Assembly (NCBI GenBank): GCA_947502405.1
Contig: CANMZT010000021.1
Coordinates: 1 to 44,995 of the forward strand
DNA: 44,995 bases
Origin: an uncultured Algibacter sp.
Lineage (GTDB): Bacteria; Bacteroidota; Bacteroidia; Flavobacteriales; Flavobacteriaceae
Direction: 5' to 3'
A program made the translations under genes and the position numbers. Under the pieces are notes generated by a model that worked only from the letters and a program-made list of their open reading frames with translations, searched no databases and was not told the origin of the DNA. Within the stretch, counting starts at the first letter, position 1. Each line of letters opens with the position of its first letter. Positions 16,900-25,584 of this stretch are shown here, in pieces.

Positions 16900-17052
16900 A
16901 TGGAAGACATTTTAGTTGGAATAATTAAATTCTTTGGTAGTACAATTGAAGATATAATTTGCTCTTTTAAAGGGGTAAAAGGATTACTTATTGGATTTCT
17001 TATTGTAATTATTTGTTTCACGATTGTTTATTTTTTGACTAAAGATTTTTAA
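16900..17052 (+). CDS. 50-aa single-pass membrane miniprotein
   Basis: ATG to TAA encodes 50 residues. The first half is amphipathic (MEDILVGIIKFFGSTIEDII), then CSFKGVKG, then a hydrophobic stretch at about 29-46 (LLIGFLIVIICFTIVYFL) and a KDF end: one clear transmembrane helix. Its TAA is followed directly by the ATG of gcvT with no spacing, and a -7 box lies just upstream, so it is positioned as the first gene of a two- or three-gene transcript. I recognise no family. Support comes from the coherent membrane-protein composition and the exact junction with gcvT. Confidence 0.6.
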   Translation: MEDILVGIIKFFGSTIEDIICSFKGVKGLLIGFLIVIICFTIVYFLTKDF

Positions 17053-18135
17053 ATGAAAAACACAGCCTTAACAGAAACTCACCAAGCTCTAGGAGCAAAA
17101 ATGGTTCCTTTTGCAGGATACAATATGCCTGTGCAATACGAAGGGGTAAATATAGAACACGAAACCGTTAGAAAGCATGTTGGCGTTTTCGATGTTTCTC
17201 ACATGGGTGAGTTTTTAATTGAAGGTGAACATGCACTAGAATTGATTCAGAAAGTATCAAGTAACGATGCTTCAAAATTAACCATTGGAAAAGCACAATA
17301 CAGTTGTTTACCAAATGAAGATGGTGGCATTGTTGATGATTTAATCATATACAAAGTTAAAGAAAACACCTACTTATTGGTAGTTAATGCGAGTAACATT
17401 GAAAAGGATTGGAACTGGATTCAATCAAAAAACGATGTTGGTGCAACTATGCGAGATTTAAGTGAAGATTATGCTTTACTTGCCATTCAAGGCCCTAAAG
17501 CAATTGAAGCTATGCAGAGTTTGTCCAGTCATGATTTGTCAGCAATTAAATTCTACAATTTCATTGTTGGAGATTTTGCAGATATAGAACATGTTATTAT
17601 TTCAGCTACAGGTTATACAGGAAGCGGAGGTTTTGAGATTTATTGTAAGAATTCTGAGGTAAAACAAATCTGGGATAAAGTACTTAAGGCTGGTGCAGAT
17701 TTTGGTATAAAACCAATCGGTCTAGCAGCTCGTGATACACTTCGTTTAGAAATGGGATATTGCCTTTATGGAAACGACATTGACGATACTACTTCTCCTA
17801 TTGAAGCGGGATTAGGCTGGATAACAAAATTCACAAAAGAGTTTACAAATTCTGAAGCTTTAAAAGCTGAAAAAGAACGGGGTCCAGAACGCAAATTAAT
17901 TGCTTTTGAATTGAATGATCGTGGAATACCTCGTCATGGATATGATATTGTTGATGGTAATGGAAAAACAATTGGTATAGTCACATCAGGAACAATGAGT
18001 CCCTCAATGGGTAAAGGTATAGGCTTAGGCTATGTCCCTACCGTTTTTGCAGATGTAAATAGTAAAATAAATATACAAATACGTAAAAAAGCTATTCCTG
18101 CAACAGTTGTAAAATTACCTTTCTACAAAAGCTAA
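17053..18135 (+). CDS. gcvT: Aminomethyltransferase (glycine cleavage system T protein)
   Basis: T protein of the glycine cleavage system: moves the methylene group from the H-protein-bound aminomethyl to tetrahydrofolate and releases ammonia. The 360 residues match the family; motifs include [29 protein letters not shown] (with the folate-contacting aspartate), [29 protein letters not shown] and a C-terminal GCV_T_C domain with [19 protein letters not shown]. The gene directly abuts the 50-aa membrane protein upstream and is 1 bp from the glutaminase gene downstream. gcvP and gcvH are not in the window. No glycine riboswitch is visible upstream. Confidence 0.95.
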   Translation: MKNTALTETHQALGAKMVPFAGYNMPVQYEGVNIEHETVRKHVGVFDVSHMGEFLIEGEHALELIQKVSSNDASKLTIGKAQYSCLPNEDGGIVDDLIIYKVKENTYLLVVNASNIEKDWNWIQSKNDVGATMRDLSEDYALLAIQGPKAIEAMQSLSSHDLSAIKFYNFIVGDFADIEHVIISATGYTGSGGFEIYCKNSEVKQIWDKVLKAGADFGIKPIGLAARDTLRLEMGYCLYGNDIDDTTSPIEAGLGWITKFTKEFTNSEALKAEKERGPERKLIAFELNDRGIPRHGYDIVDGNGKTIGIVTSGTMSPSMGKGIGLGYVPTVFADVNSKINIQIRKKAIPATVVKLPFYKS

Positions 18136-18136
18136 T

Positions 18137-19051
18137 ATGACTGATTTTAAAGCTATTCTTAGTAATATTCACCAAAAGGTTTTAAAAACTACTGATAAAG
18201 GCACTGTAGCAACTTACATACCTGAATTAGCAAAAATTGACATTAATAACTTTGGTATTCACCTACGCACCGTTAATGGGAAACATTATGGTGTTGGTGA
18301 TTTTAACAAACCATTTTCTATACAAAGTATATCAAAGGTTCTAGCATTATCAAAAGCCATGGAATTAGTTGGTGAGACCATCTGGAAACGAGTTGATGTT
18401 GAGCCTAGTGGCAACCCTTTTAATCATTTATCTTTACTAGAAATTGAAAATGGTATTCCTAGAAACCCATTAATAAATTCTGGAGCTATTGTTATTGCAG
18501 ACATTTTAGTTACTAGTTTGAAAAATCCCAAAGAAGATTTTTTAAATTATGTTAGAGATATAACTGGTGATGCCTCTATAAGTTTTAATGAAGATGTGGC
18601 TTACTCAGAAAAAATAACAGGGTTTAAAAATTATGCAGCAGCTAATCTTTTAAAATCGTTCAATAACTTAAATAATCCCGTTGAAGAAGTCCTAGATTTT
18701 TATTTCCATCAATGCTCGATAGAAATGAGTTGTGAGCAATTAACAAATGTGTTTTTCTTTTTAGCAAACAAAGGCAATTGTTTATTAAATAAAGCTCGAC
18801 TAACCAAAACACAAGCTAAACGTATTAATGCTATTATGCTTACTTGTGGATTTTATGATGAAGCTGGAGAATTTGCTTTTGAGGTCGGTTTACCAGGTAA
18901 AAGTGGTGTAGGCGGCGGCATTATGGCTTTACTACCAGATCATTTTGTAATGACTACTTGGGCTCCAGGCTTAAATAAAAAAGGAAACTCTAAATTAGGA
19001 ATGCTAACTTTAGAAGCGTTTACTACCAAAACAAAACTATCTATTTTTTAA
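18137..19051 (+). CDS. glsA: Glutaminase
   Basis: Hydrolyses glutamine to glutamate and ammonia; serine-dependent beta-lactamase-like fold. It has 304 residues, the usual size of bacterial GlsA. S64-x-x-K67 in FSIQSISKVLAL is the catalytic pair; GVEPSGNPFN-like VEPSGNPFNHL, NPLINSGAIV, and the terminal GLPGKSGVGGGIMAL are all classic family stretches. It starts 1 bp after gcvT, so the two are probably co-transcribed, which makes some sense as both release ammonia from amino acids, though a shared role is only an inference. Confidence 0.94.
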   Translation: MTDFKAILSNIHQKVLKTTDKGTVATYIPELAKIDINNFGIHLRTVNGKHYGVGDFNKPFSIQSISKVLALSKAMELVGETIWKRVDVEPSGNPFNHLSLLEIENGIPRNPLINSGAIVIADILVTSLKNPKEDFLNYVRDITGDASISFNEDVAYSEKITGFKNYAAANLLKSFNNLNNPVEEVLDFYFHQCSIEMSCEQLTNVFFFLANKGNCLLNKARLTKTQAKRINAIMLTCGFYDEAGEFAFEVGLPGKSGVGGGIMALLPDHFVMTTWAPGLNKKGNSKLGMLTLEAFTTKTKLSIF

Positions 19052-19072
19052 ATGTCTTTTGAAGTTTGATGT

Positions 19073-19906
19073 ATGAAGAAGCGAGAAGATAAACATAGTG
19101 TTTTAATAATTGGTGCAAGTGGTTTTTTAGGCGGTGCAATTTATAAAGAACTCTGCTCCTATTTTAAAACTTTTGGAACTTACGCTACCACCAATAAACA
19201 ATTTGAAAAGAATCATCATTTCTTTCAATATAATATTGAAGAAGATGATATTTATGAAATTCTAGATATTGTTAAACCAACTATAATAATTTCTTCCCTT
19301 CGAGGCGATTTTTCAAAACAGGTTTTAATGCATCAACATCTTGCTGAATATGTATTTTCTCATAAGATAAAACTTTTGTTTTTGTCGTCTGCTAATGTTT
19401 TTGATGCCTACAGTAAATATCCTAGCTATGAAGAAGACAAAACATATAGTAATAGTATTTATGGTCATTTTAAAATAAAGGTTGAAAACATGCTATTACG
19501 ACTACCTAAAAAACAGGTAGCAGTTTTAAGATTACCTATGGTTTTTGGTTCCCAATCACCACGAGTACAAGAAATTATTCAACTTATTGAAAATAAAGAA
19601 GCTATTGAAGTGTTTCCAAATTTAATTATGAATGTTACAACCGATTCAAAAGTAACACAGCAAATTCATTATATTATCAATAGAAATAAATTTGGTGTTT
19701 TCCATTTAGGAAGCAATGATTTAGTTCATCATGAAGATTTTATAAAAGAGATTATTTCTTCTTTAGAATTGAAAAAAACACCAATATACAAACGTGTTTT
19801 TACTACTAATAATGACCGTTACCTCGCTGTTTTACCAAAATTCAATACACTACCCAAACACCTTGGAATTTCAAGTTCAGATATCTTATCAGAATTAAAA
19901 TTATAA
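19073..19906 (+). CDS. RmlD-like NAD(P)-dependent sugar epimerase/reductase
   Basis: A 277-residue short-chain dehydrogenase of the extended, RmlD/dTDP-4-dehydrorhamnose reductase-like type. The Rossmann motif IGASGFLGGAIY lies at about 15-26, and the catalytic YxxxK is in SIYGHFKIKVEN. Preceding FLSSANVFDAY resembles the serine-containing strand of sugar epimerases. It lacks neighbours for nucleotide-sugar synthesis, so rhamnose synthesis is not supported by context. It lies 21 bp after glsA and 45 bp before the pterin dehydratase and may belong to the gcvT transcript. Substrate unknown. Confidence 0.75.
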   Translation: MKKREDKHSVLIIGASGFLGGAIYKELCSYFKTFGTYATTNKQFEKNHHFFQYNIEEDDIYEILDIVKPTIIISSLRGDFSKQVLMHQHLAEYVFSHKIKLLFLSSANVFDAYSKYPSYEEDKTYSNSIYGHFKIKVENMLLRLPKKQVAVLRLPMVFGSQSPRVQEIIQLIENKEAIEVFPNLIMNVTTDSKVTQQIHYIINRNKFGVFHLGSNDLVHHEDFIKEIISSLELKKTPIYKRVFTTNNDRYLAVLPKFNTLPKHLGISSSDILSELKL

Positions 19907-19951
19907 TTGATTTTGATTTTTGAAATCATTAAATTGTAGCAAAAATTAGTT

Positions 19952-20242
19952 ATGAGTAAACTTTCAGAACAAAATATTGAGAAAAAACTATTACGATTTC
20001 CTGATTGGGAATATTTTGACAATGCCATTCATGCAGAATTTGAGTTTGAAAATTTCAAGGATTGCTTTAGCGCTATGAGTAGAATAGCTTTTGAATGTGA
20101 AGCATTAAATCATCATCCAAATTGGAGTAATGTTTATAATGTACTAACCATTTCACTATCAACTCATGATGCTGGTGGTGTAACTCTTAAAGATTTTAAA
20201 TTAGCTGAAGCTATTGAAAATATTGTTGAGTTAGAAGAATAA
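19952..20242 (+). CDS. phhB: 4a-hydroxytetrahydrobiopterin dehydratase
   Basis: Pterin-4a-carbinolamine dehydratase, 96 residues, the usual length. It recycles the 4a-hydroxypterin formed by aromatic amino acid hydroxylases; in bacteria lacking those it can assist other pterin chemistry. The defining motif EALNHHPNWSNVYN holds the catalytic histidines, and the C-terminal LSTHDAGGVTLKDFKLAEAIE is standard. No hydroxylase gene is adjacent, so the physiological partner is unknown. Together with the preceding reductase it looks like the end of a transcript; a fresh promoter for YebC follows. Confidence 0.92.
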   Translation: MSKLSEQNIEKKLLRFPDWEYFDNAIHAEFEFENFKDCFSAMSRIAFECEALNHHPNWSNVYNVLTISLSTHDAGGVTLKDFKLAEAIENIVELEE

Positions 20243-20249
20243 ATATTAG

Positions 20250-20280
20250 TTTGTTTTTGACATACAGATTTTTAAATTTG
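20250..20280 (+). promoter_or_regulatory. Bacteroidetes-type promoter for the YebC gene
   Basis: TTTG (20250-20253), a 19-bp spacer, then TAAATTTG (20273-20280): both elements and the spacing agree with the -33/-7 consensus TTTG-N19-21-TAnnTTTG. It is the best complete promoter match in the window, 45 bp before the ATG at 20326. Confidence 0.6.
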
Positions 20281-20325
20281 TGGAAATCGAATTCCTAAAC
20301 AGGAAAATCAACAAATAAAATAACT

Positions 20326-21072
20326 ATGGGAAGAGCTTTTGAGTTTAGAAAAGCAAGGAAAATGAAACGTTGGTCTGCCATGAGTAAAGCTTTTACTCGT
20401 ATTGGTAAAGACATTGTAATGGCTGTGAAAGAAGGTGGTCCAGATCCAGACAGTAACTCACGTTTAAGAGCTGTTATACAGAATGCAAAATCTGTAAACA
20501 TGCCTAAAGACAATATTGAGCGCGCCATTAAACGTGCTAGCGATAAAAACCAAGGCGATTATAAAGAAGTTGTTTTTGAAGGTTATGCTCAACACGGTAT
20601 AGCAGTACTTATTGAAACAGCAACCGATAATAATACTCGAACAGTAGCTAACGTGAGATCTTATTTTAATAAAACCGATGGAAGTTTAGGTACTTCAGGC
20701 TCTGTAGTGTTTATGTTCGATCATACCTGCAATTTCAAAATTAAAGATGATAATATTGACTTAGAAGAACTGGAATTAGAGCTTATAGATTTTGGTGTTG
20801 AAGAAGTTTTTGAAGATACTGATGAAGATGAAGATGGAAATAAAGTAACAAGTATAATGATTTATGCGCCTTTTGAAAGTTTTGGAAATATACAATCTTA
20901 TTTAGAGGAAAATGGTATAGAGATTTTATCTTCTGGCTTTGAAAGAATTCCTCAAGTCACAAAAAAATTGACTCCTGAGCAAGCTGAAGATGTTGAAAAA
21001 CTAATTGAAAAGCTTGAAGAAGATGATGATGTACAAAACGTATATCATACCATGGAAGAAGCTACTGAATAA
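20326..21072 (+). CDS. YebC/PmpR-family protein
   Basis: A 248-residue member of the YebC/PmpR (TACO1) family. It starts MGRAFEFRKARKMKRW, a variant of the usual MAGHSKWANIKHRK, as seen in the second YebC type, then AVKEGGPDPDSNSRLR, NMPKDNIERAIKR, YEGYAQHG-like FEGYAQHGIAVLIE and TDNNTRTVANVRSYF. Family members have been described both as transcription regulators and as factors that help ribosomes through proline-rich stalls. The acidic loop at about 165-175 (DTDEDEDGN) is ordinary for the family. It has its own promoter and terminator and is monocistronic. Confidence 0.92.
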   Translation: MGRAFEFRKARKMKRWSAMSKAFTRIGKDIVMAVKEGGPDPDSNSRLRAVIQNAKSVNMPKDNIERAIKRASDKNQGDYKEVVFEGYAQHGIAVLIETATDNNTRTVANVRSYFNKTDGSLGTSGSVVFMFDHTCNFKIKDDNIDLEELELELIDFGVEEVFEDTDEDEDGNKVTSIMIYAPFESFGNIQSYLEENGIEILSSGFERIPQVTKKLTPEQAEDVEKLIEKLEEDDDVQNVYHTMEEATE

Positions 21073-21081
21073 TAAAAACAT

Positions 21082-21114
21082 AAAAACGAGAGCCATTTAG
21101 CTCTCGTTTTTTTT
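21082..21114 (+). terminator. Intrinsic terminator after the YebC gene
   Basis: AAAAACGAGAGC (21082-21093), loop CATTTA, GCTCTCGTTTTT (21100-21111), followed by further T: a 12-bp perfect stem beginning 9 bp after the stop. The next gene begins only 15 bp after the T-run. Confidence 0.88.
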
Positions 21115-21128
21115 ACAAATATATTATT

Positions 21129-22094
21129 ATGAATTGGGGATTTATTGGTTGTGGCAGTGTCACAGAAATAAAAAGTGGACCAGCATATCAAAATACTAAA
21201 GGCTTTAATGTTGCTGCTGTGATGCGTCGTAATGAAGAACAATTACTTGATTACGCAAAGCGACATAATATCAATAAAACCTATACCAATGCAAATGATT
21301 TAATAAACGATTCATCCATTGATGCTATATATATTGCTACACCACCAGATACTCACAAAAACTATGCTTTAAAAGTTGCTAATGCTGGAAAACCTTGTTG
21401 TATAGAAAAACCGTTGTCACCTAGTTATACAGATAGCTTAGAAATTGTGAATGCTTTTCAACAGAAAGACCTACCACTTTTTGTTGCATACTACAGGCGT
21501 TCCCTACCCCGCTTTTTAAAAGTTAAAGAATGGATAGATAACAATTACATTGGAGATATAAGGCATATTAGTGCACATTTAAGTAAACCTGCAAGTAAAA
21601 TTGATATTTCAAAAGCATATAATTGGCGAACTGACTCAAATATTGCTCCAGCTGGTTATTTTGATGATTTAGCAAGTCATGGCTTAGATTTATTTACTTT
21701 CTTTCTGGGAGATATTATTGAAGCTAAAGGCATTAGTATAAACCAGCAAAACTTATACGCAGCCAAAGATGCTGTAACTGCGTCATGGATCCATAAAAAC
21801 GGAGTTACAGGTTCAGGAACTTGGAATTTTGGTTGTAGTGACCACCTTGATAAAGTCACCATTTATGGAAGCAAAGGAACCATCGGGTTTTCTGTTTTTC
21901 ACGAAAATCCTATCATTTTGGAAAGCGAAGCTAAAAACGATAAAATTTTTATAGATAACCCTAAACATATTCAGCAATATCATGTAGAAAACATTCGAGA
22001 TTATTTTCAAGGTGATATCAAATCACATCCTTCAACAGGAAAAACCGCTTTACATACAAGTTGGGTAATGTCAAAAATATTGGGAGAAATCTAA
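21129..22094 (+). CDS. Gfo/Idh/MocA-family oxidoreductase
   Basis: A 321-residue NAD(P)-dependent oxidoreductase for sugars or related polyols. N-terminal Rossmann domain: WGFIGCGSVTEIKSGP (GxGxxx), YIATPPDTHKNYALK, and the family hallmark EKPLSPSY (EKP) near 95-99. The C-terminal domain includes SHGLDLFTFFLGDI with the catalytic-type aspartate and histidine. The substrate is unknown. Start and stop are tightly placed: it starts shortly after the YebC terminator and its stop overlaps the end of the convergent NYN gene by 4 bp. Confidence 0.88.
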   Translation: MNWGFIGCGSVTEIKSGPAYQNTKGFNVAAVMRRNEEQLLDYAKRHNINKTYTNANDLINDSSIDAIYIATPPDTHKNYALKVANAGKPCCIEKPLSPSYTDSLEIVNAFQQKDLPLFVAYYRRSLPRFLKVKEWIDNNYIGDIRHISAHLSKPASKIDISKAYNWRTDSNIAPAGYFDDLASHGLDLFTFFLGDIIEAKGISINQQNLYAAKDAVTASWIHKNGVTGSGTWNFGCSDHLDKVTIYGSKGTIGFSVFHENPIILESEAKNDKIFIDNPKHIQQYHVENIRDYFQGDIKSHPSTGKTALHTSWVMSKILGEI

Positions 22095-22825
22095 TCTTTA
22101 TTCTTTACATAAATTAATTTAAAACGGCCACTATTTGCTTGATCGCGCTCCTCCATTTCAAATTGAGGTAACGATTTAAAAAGTGGAGTTAACTTAGCAA
22201 AACCAAAGTTTCTTGAGTCAAAATTAGGTTGTTTTTTTAAAATTAGTGAGCCAACATCTCCAAGAAATGCCCACCCATCATCATCAGCTGCATCATCAAC
22301 AGAATTCTTTAACAGTTGAATAACTTTAGGCGTTATATTATAAAGGTTCTTTTTCTTTTGTTTAGAACCGTCAGAAGCTTTACTAGAATCCTTTTTAAGA
22401 ATTTCTAAATAAATAAATTTATCACAGGCAACAATAAAAGGATCTGGAGTTTTCTTCTCTCCCATACCATAAACTACCATACCTGCTTCTCTTAAGCGTG
22501 TTGCTAATTTAGTGAAATCGCTATCAGATGATATCAAAGCAAATCCATTTACTTTTTCAGAATATAAAACATCCATAGCATCAATAATCATAGCAGAGTC
22601 AGTCGCATTTTTACCTGTTGTATAGCCGTACTGCTGTATTGGTGTAATAGCGTTTTCAAGAAGCACATTTTTCCATTTTGATAAATGTGGCTTTGTCCAG
22701 TCTCCGTAAATTCGTTTTATAGTTGGTGTGCCATATTTAGTAATCTCTTCCATCATTTCAGAGATATACTTTGATGGGATATTGTCGCCATCAATTAAAA
22801 CAGCAATTTTTGTGTCTTTTATCAT
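22091..22825 (-). CDS. NYN-domain nuclease-like protein with C-terminal LOTUS/OST-HTH domain
   Basis: A 244-residue LabA/DUF88-type protein. The NYN domain (about 5-150) is a PIN-like RNase fold: acidic residues D12 and D14 in LIDGDNIPSKY, NATDSAMIIDAMD near 72-84, and ALISSDSDFTKLATRLRE near 97-114. After a lysine-rich linker (KQKKKN) comes a LOTUS/OST-HTH-like domain (about 165-240; LLKNSVDDAADDDGWAFLGDVGSLI, LKKQPNFDSRNFG), a fold that binds RNA, including G-rich RNA in some cases. This pairing predicts an RNA-processing or RNA-turnover enzyme; targets are unknown. Monocistronic, convergent with the oxidoreductase gene. Confidence 0.85.
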   Translation of the reverse strand: MIKDTKIAVLIDGDNIPSKYISEMMEEITKYGTPTIKRIYGDWTKPHLSKWKNVLLENAITPIQQYGYTTGKNATDSAMIIDAMDVLYSEKVNGFALISSDSDFTKLATRLREAGMVVYGMGEKKTPDPFIVACDKFIYLEILKKDSSKASDGSKQKKKNLYNITPKVIQLLKNSVDDAADDDGWAFLGDVGSLILKKQPNFDSRNFGFAKLTPLFKSLPQFEMEERDQANSGRFKLIYVKNKD

Positions 22826-22967
22826 ATTTCATAAAGATATACAATTAAACTCATGTATAATATTTTAGTGTTTTATTTAATATAGAAATTAGTTATTTTA
22901 ATATTACTTATTTTTCACCAATTTTTATTTATAAACTATGGAGTGTATTATTATAAAGTAATAAAAC

Positions 22968-23002
22968 AAAAAGCTATTTCATTTAAGAAATAGCTTTTTA
23001 TT
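22968..23002. terminator. Intrinsic terminator downstream of the PlsC-like gene
   Basis: AAAAAGCTATTTC (22968-22980), loop ATTTAA, GAAATAGCTTTTT (22987-22999): perfect 13-bp stem with A/T tracts on both sides. It lies 91 bp past the stop of the minus-strand acyltransferase gene and can end that transcript; it would also stop plus-strand read-through. Confidence 0.8.
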
Positions 23003-23093
23003 TGGGGCGCCCATGTTTCTTTTTAGGAACAATTAATTGTTTACTTTATGTTTCATGTGCTCACTTTATGTTAATCAAAGGCTATGCCAAAAA
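23003..23093. other. Short spacer with two palindromes
   Basis: Between the terminator and the acyltransferase stop are a GGGCGCCC palindrome (23005-23012), strikingly GC-rich for this DNA, and AACAATTAATTGTT (23029-23042). A direct repeat ACTTTATGTT also occurs here. I can assign no function; they could be protein-binding sites or remnants of a mobile repeat. Confidence 0.3.
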
Positions 23094-23642
23094 TTACGAA
23101 TATTCAGAAATTTTACCTTTTACGCCCTTATAAAAGTTATACATATGCTTAAAATCAGCTTCAACATTGTCTGTAGGATAAAAAGGCTCTGAAACCTTAT
23201 TTTGTTTATTTTCAAAATCTAGAGTAAACATAATTATTGGCACATTGGCTTGTTTAGCAATGTAATAAAAACCTGTTCGCCATTCCTTAACCTTTTTTCT
23301 AGTTCCTTCAGGAGCCAAAGTCATTCTAAATTCTTCATGCTCATTAAACAATTTAGCTATAGCTTCTACTTTATTTTCATTGGATTGACGATTAATAGGT
23401 GCGCCTCCCAAAATTCTAAAAAACCAACCTAATGGGAACACAAACAACTCTTTTTTTCCAATAAAATTTGTTTTAACTCCAACAGATGCGCGAAGTAAAA
23501 CACCAATATAGAAATCGTGCCAACTTGTATGAGGAGCAGCAATGATAACAGCTTTTTTTACAGTATTTTTTGAGAAACTTTTATTACCGAGAACTTGCCA
23601 ACCTAAAATTTTAAAATATATAAATCTGGCTAGCCATTGCAT
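23094..23642 (-). CDS. PlsC-like 1-acylglycerol-3-phosphate acyltransferase family protein
   Basis: A 182-residue acyltransferase of the PlsC/LPLAT family, smaller than typical PlsC (about 240). The catalytic HX4D motif is H38-TSWH-D43 and the glycerol-phosphate-binding motif is PEGTR at 111-115; RILGGAPINR precedes it as usual. Such proteins transfer fatty acyl groups to lysophospholipids or other acceptors at the inner membrane. It lies 1 bp after kdnB on the same strand, so the two are co-transcribed; with kdsB nearby an envelope-lipid role (lipid A, ornithine lipids or phospholipid) is plausible but not shown. It ends before the terminator at 22968-23002. Confidence 0.85.
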   Translation of the reverse strand: MQWLARFIYFKILGWQVLGNKSFSKNTVKKAVIIAAPHTSWHDFYIGVLLRASVGVKTNFIGKKELFVFPLGWFFRILGGAPINRQSNENKVEAIAKLFNEHEEFRMTLAPEGTRKKVKEWRTGFYYIAKQANVPIIMFTLDFENKQNKVSEPFYPTDNVEADFKHMYNFYKGVKGKISEYS

Positions 23643-23643
23643 A

Positions 23644-24726
23644 TTACATTTTTTGATATAGAGCTTTCAATTTTTCTCTTGTGATTGTTTTTTTCCAATG
23701 TTTTCCTATTGCATTTTCCCAAAGTGGTTCAAGGCTTAAAGCAACATCTATCATTATATCAAATTCTCTATCGCTTAAATCCGCACACAAACCTTTTGGT
23801 AAAGAGATATTATGTTTTGCTTTCATTTCTTTAAAAAGCTTAACGCCTTCCGGATAATATTCTTCTAAATAATCAAAAACGATACAGTTTCCAATACCGT
23901 GTTTTGTTCCTAACAAATAGGATAAACCATAACTCATGGCATGAGCAATACCAACTTGCGAATAAGCTATACTCATTCCACCGTGCCATGAAGCCATCAT
24001 TAGCTTTTCTTGTGCATCAACCTCAGTAAGATTACCTTCAGAAAATATCTCTTTACATAAATCTAGAGCCATATTTCCATAGGTTTCACTAAACGCATTA
24101 AGATAGGTCCCTGTTAAAGATTCAATACAATGCACATAACAATCCATACCTGTGTAAAACCATTGGTCTTTAGGGACACCTTTAGTGAGTTCGGAATCTA
24201 AAATAACTTGATCAAACGGTGTGTAATCAGAATTAATACCTAATTTTCTATCTGGTCCTGTTAAAACTGTAGTTCTAGAAACTTCTGCTCCTGTTCCTGA
24301 AATAGTAGGTACACCAACATGGTAAATTGCGGCATTTTTTACTAAATCCCAACCTTGGTAATCTTTAGCTTCTCCGTCGTTAGTTAGCATTATAGATACA
24401 GCTTTAGCTAAATCCAATATTGTTCCTCCACCAATCCCAATAATTCCAGAGGGACGTTCTTTAGATTTTAAGATGATATCTTCAACGATTTCATCTACTT
24501 GAGAAGTCTTTGGTTCTTCATCTGCAGATATAAAAATTATTCTGTCATCATAAGCCAATGATATTCTAGATAATAACCAGGTGTTACTTTTGAATACATC
24601 GTCGATTATAAATATAAATGGCGAATTTATGTTTAAGCGCTTTGGAGCTAAAACTTCGTTTATTTGATTGAAACTACCTCTGCCAAACAATACTTTTGGC
24701 ACCATTGGAAAGTTTTTATAACTCAT
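23644..24726 (-). CDS. kdnB: 3-deoxy-alpha-D-manno-octulosonate 8-oxidase (KdnB-like)
   Basis: A 360-residue iron-type alcohol dehydrogenase that I recognise as like KdnB of Shewanella oneidensis, which oxidises Kdo at C8 ahead of amination by KdnA to 8-amino-Kdo for lipopolysaccharide. Shared landmarks include FGRGSFNQ near 14-21, DEEPKTSQ near 69-76, the NAD-binding GGGT at 99-102, YQGWDL, PTISGTGAEVSRT and DQWFYTGMDCY. Metal ligands expected for the family are D195, H199, H262 and H276, all present. It shares a transcript with the PlsC-like gene (1 bp apart) and lies 153 bp from the HAD-kdsB pair, the Kdo-activating enzyme. kdnA, the aminotransferase, is not in the window. A general Fe-alcohol dehydrogenase is the fallback call. 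Confidence 0.82.
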   Translation of the reverse strand: MSYKNFPMVPKVLFGRGSFNQINEVLAPKRLNINSPFIFIIDDVFKSNTWLLSRISLAYDDRIIFISADEEPKTSQVDEIVEDIILKSKERPSGIIGIGGGTILDLAKAVSIMLTNDGEAKDYQGWDLVKNAAIYHVGVPTISGTGAEVSRTTVLTGPDRKLGINSDYTPFDQVILDSELTKGVPKDQWFYTGMDCYVHCIESLTGTYLNAFSETYGNMALDLCKEIFSEGNLTEVDAQEKLMMASWHGGMSIAYSQVGIAHAMSYGLSYLLGTKHGIGNCIVFDYLEEYYPEGVKLFKEMKAKHNISLPKGLCADLSDREFDIMIDVALSLEPLWENAIGKHWKKTITREKLKALYQKM

Positions 24727-24879
24727 TTACATGATTTCTTTAACAGTCAGTAAAAATACCATTATTTTAATTTCAACCTATTTAAATGTAATAGAAATTT
24801 GATAAAATAATACTTAATTTACAGATAATAATTATTAGTTTATAATCAACTTAACTTCATAAATATAATAATTCATGAG

Positions 24880-25584
24880 CTAAGTAATCAATTTTAACAC
24901 ATCATTTAAGCTACTAATCGTTTTATAAGCCTTACCATTTTTCTCTGCTTCAGTTACCTCTTCATGTGCCCAAGTTGTGTGAAATGGGATATGAATAGCG
25001 TTTGCATTAATGTTAACTAGTGGTAAAACATCAGACTTTAACGAATTCCCTATCATTAAAAACTCAGAAGGATTTATATCCAAATGATTTAATAATTTTG
25101 AATAGTTTTCCTCTTTTTTATCACTTAAAACTTCAATATGGTGAAAATAATCGATTAGACCTGATTTTTCTAACTTTCGTTCTTGATCTAGTAAATCGCC
25201 CTTAGTAGCTAAAATTAGTCTGTACTTTTTGGATAGGGTTTTTAACACGGTTTCTACACCTTCTAACAATTCAACAGGCTTATTTAGCATATCTTTACCT
25301 ATATTAAGAATAGACTCAATAACTTTCGTTGAAATATTATAATTTGATAATTCCAAAGCAGATTCAACCATTGATAAAGTAAATGCTTTTATACCATAAC
25401 CGTAAAGTGGCAGATTATCAATTTCCATTCTAAAAAGCTCTTGATCTATCTTATTTGGTGTCTCATATTTTGATAGGAGTTTTGCAAAAGTAGCCTCTGC
25501 TTCTCTAAAATAGGTTTCATTAACCCAAAGTGTATCATCAGCATCAAAGCCAATAACTTTAATGTTTTGGTAATTTACTTCCAT
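24880..25584 (-). CDS. HAD-family hydrolase
   Basis: A 234-residue haloacid-dehalogenase-superfamily phosphatase. Motif I is [15 protein letters not shown] (nucleophile D14 or D15-D17 pattern DxDDT), motif II is LILATKGD, motif III lysine is in [13 protein letters not shown], and motif IV is [13 protein letters not shown]. The cap sits between residues 20 and 105. It resembles YjjG/phosphoglycolate-type HADs rather than KdsC, which is much shorter (about 170 residues) and lacks such a cap, so Kdo-8-phosphate phosphatase is unlikely despite the setting. Its start overlaps the end of kdsB by 10 bp, implying translational coupling. Substrate unknown. Confidence 0.83.
   Translation of the reverse strand: MEVNYQNIKVIGFDADDTLWVNETYFREAEATFAKLLSKYETPNKIDQELFRMEIDNLPLYGYGIKAFTLSMVESALELSNYNISTKVIESILNIGKDMLNKPVELLEGVETVLKTLSKKYRLILATKGDLLDQERKLEKSGLIDYFHHIEVLSDKKEENYSKLLNHLDINPSEFLMIGNSLKSDVLPLVNINANAIHIPFHTTWAHEEVTEAEKNGKAYKTISSLNDVLKLIT

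Noticed and set aside
24880-25584. KdsC (Kdo-8-phosphate phosphatase)
   Set aside because: Adjacent to kdsB, but it is about 60 residues longer than KdsC and has a cap domain that KdsC lacks.
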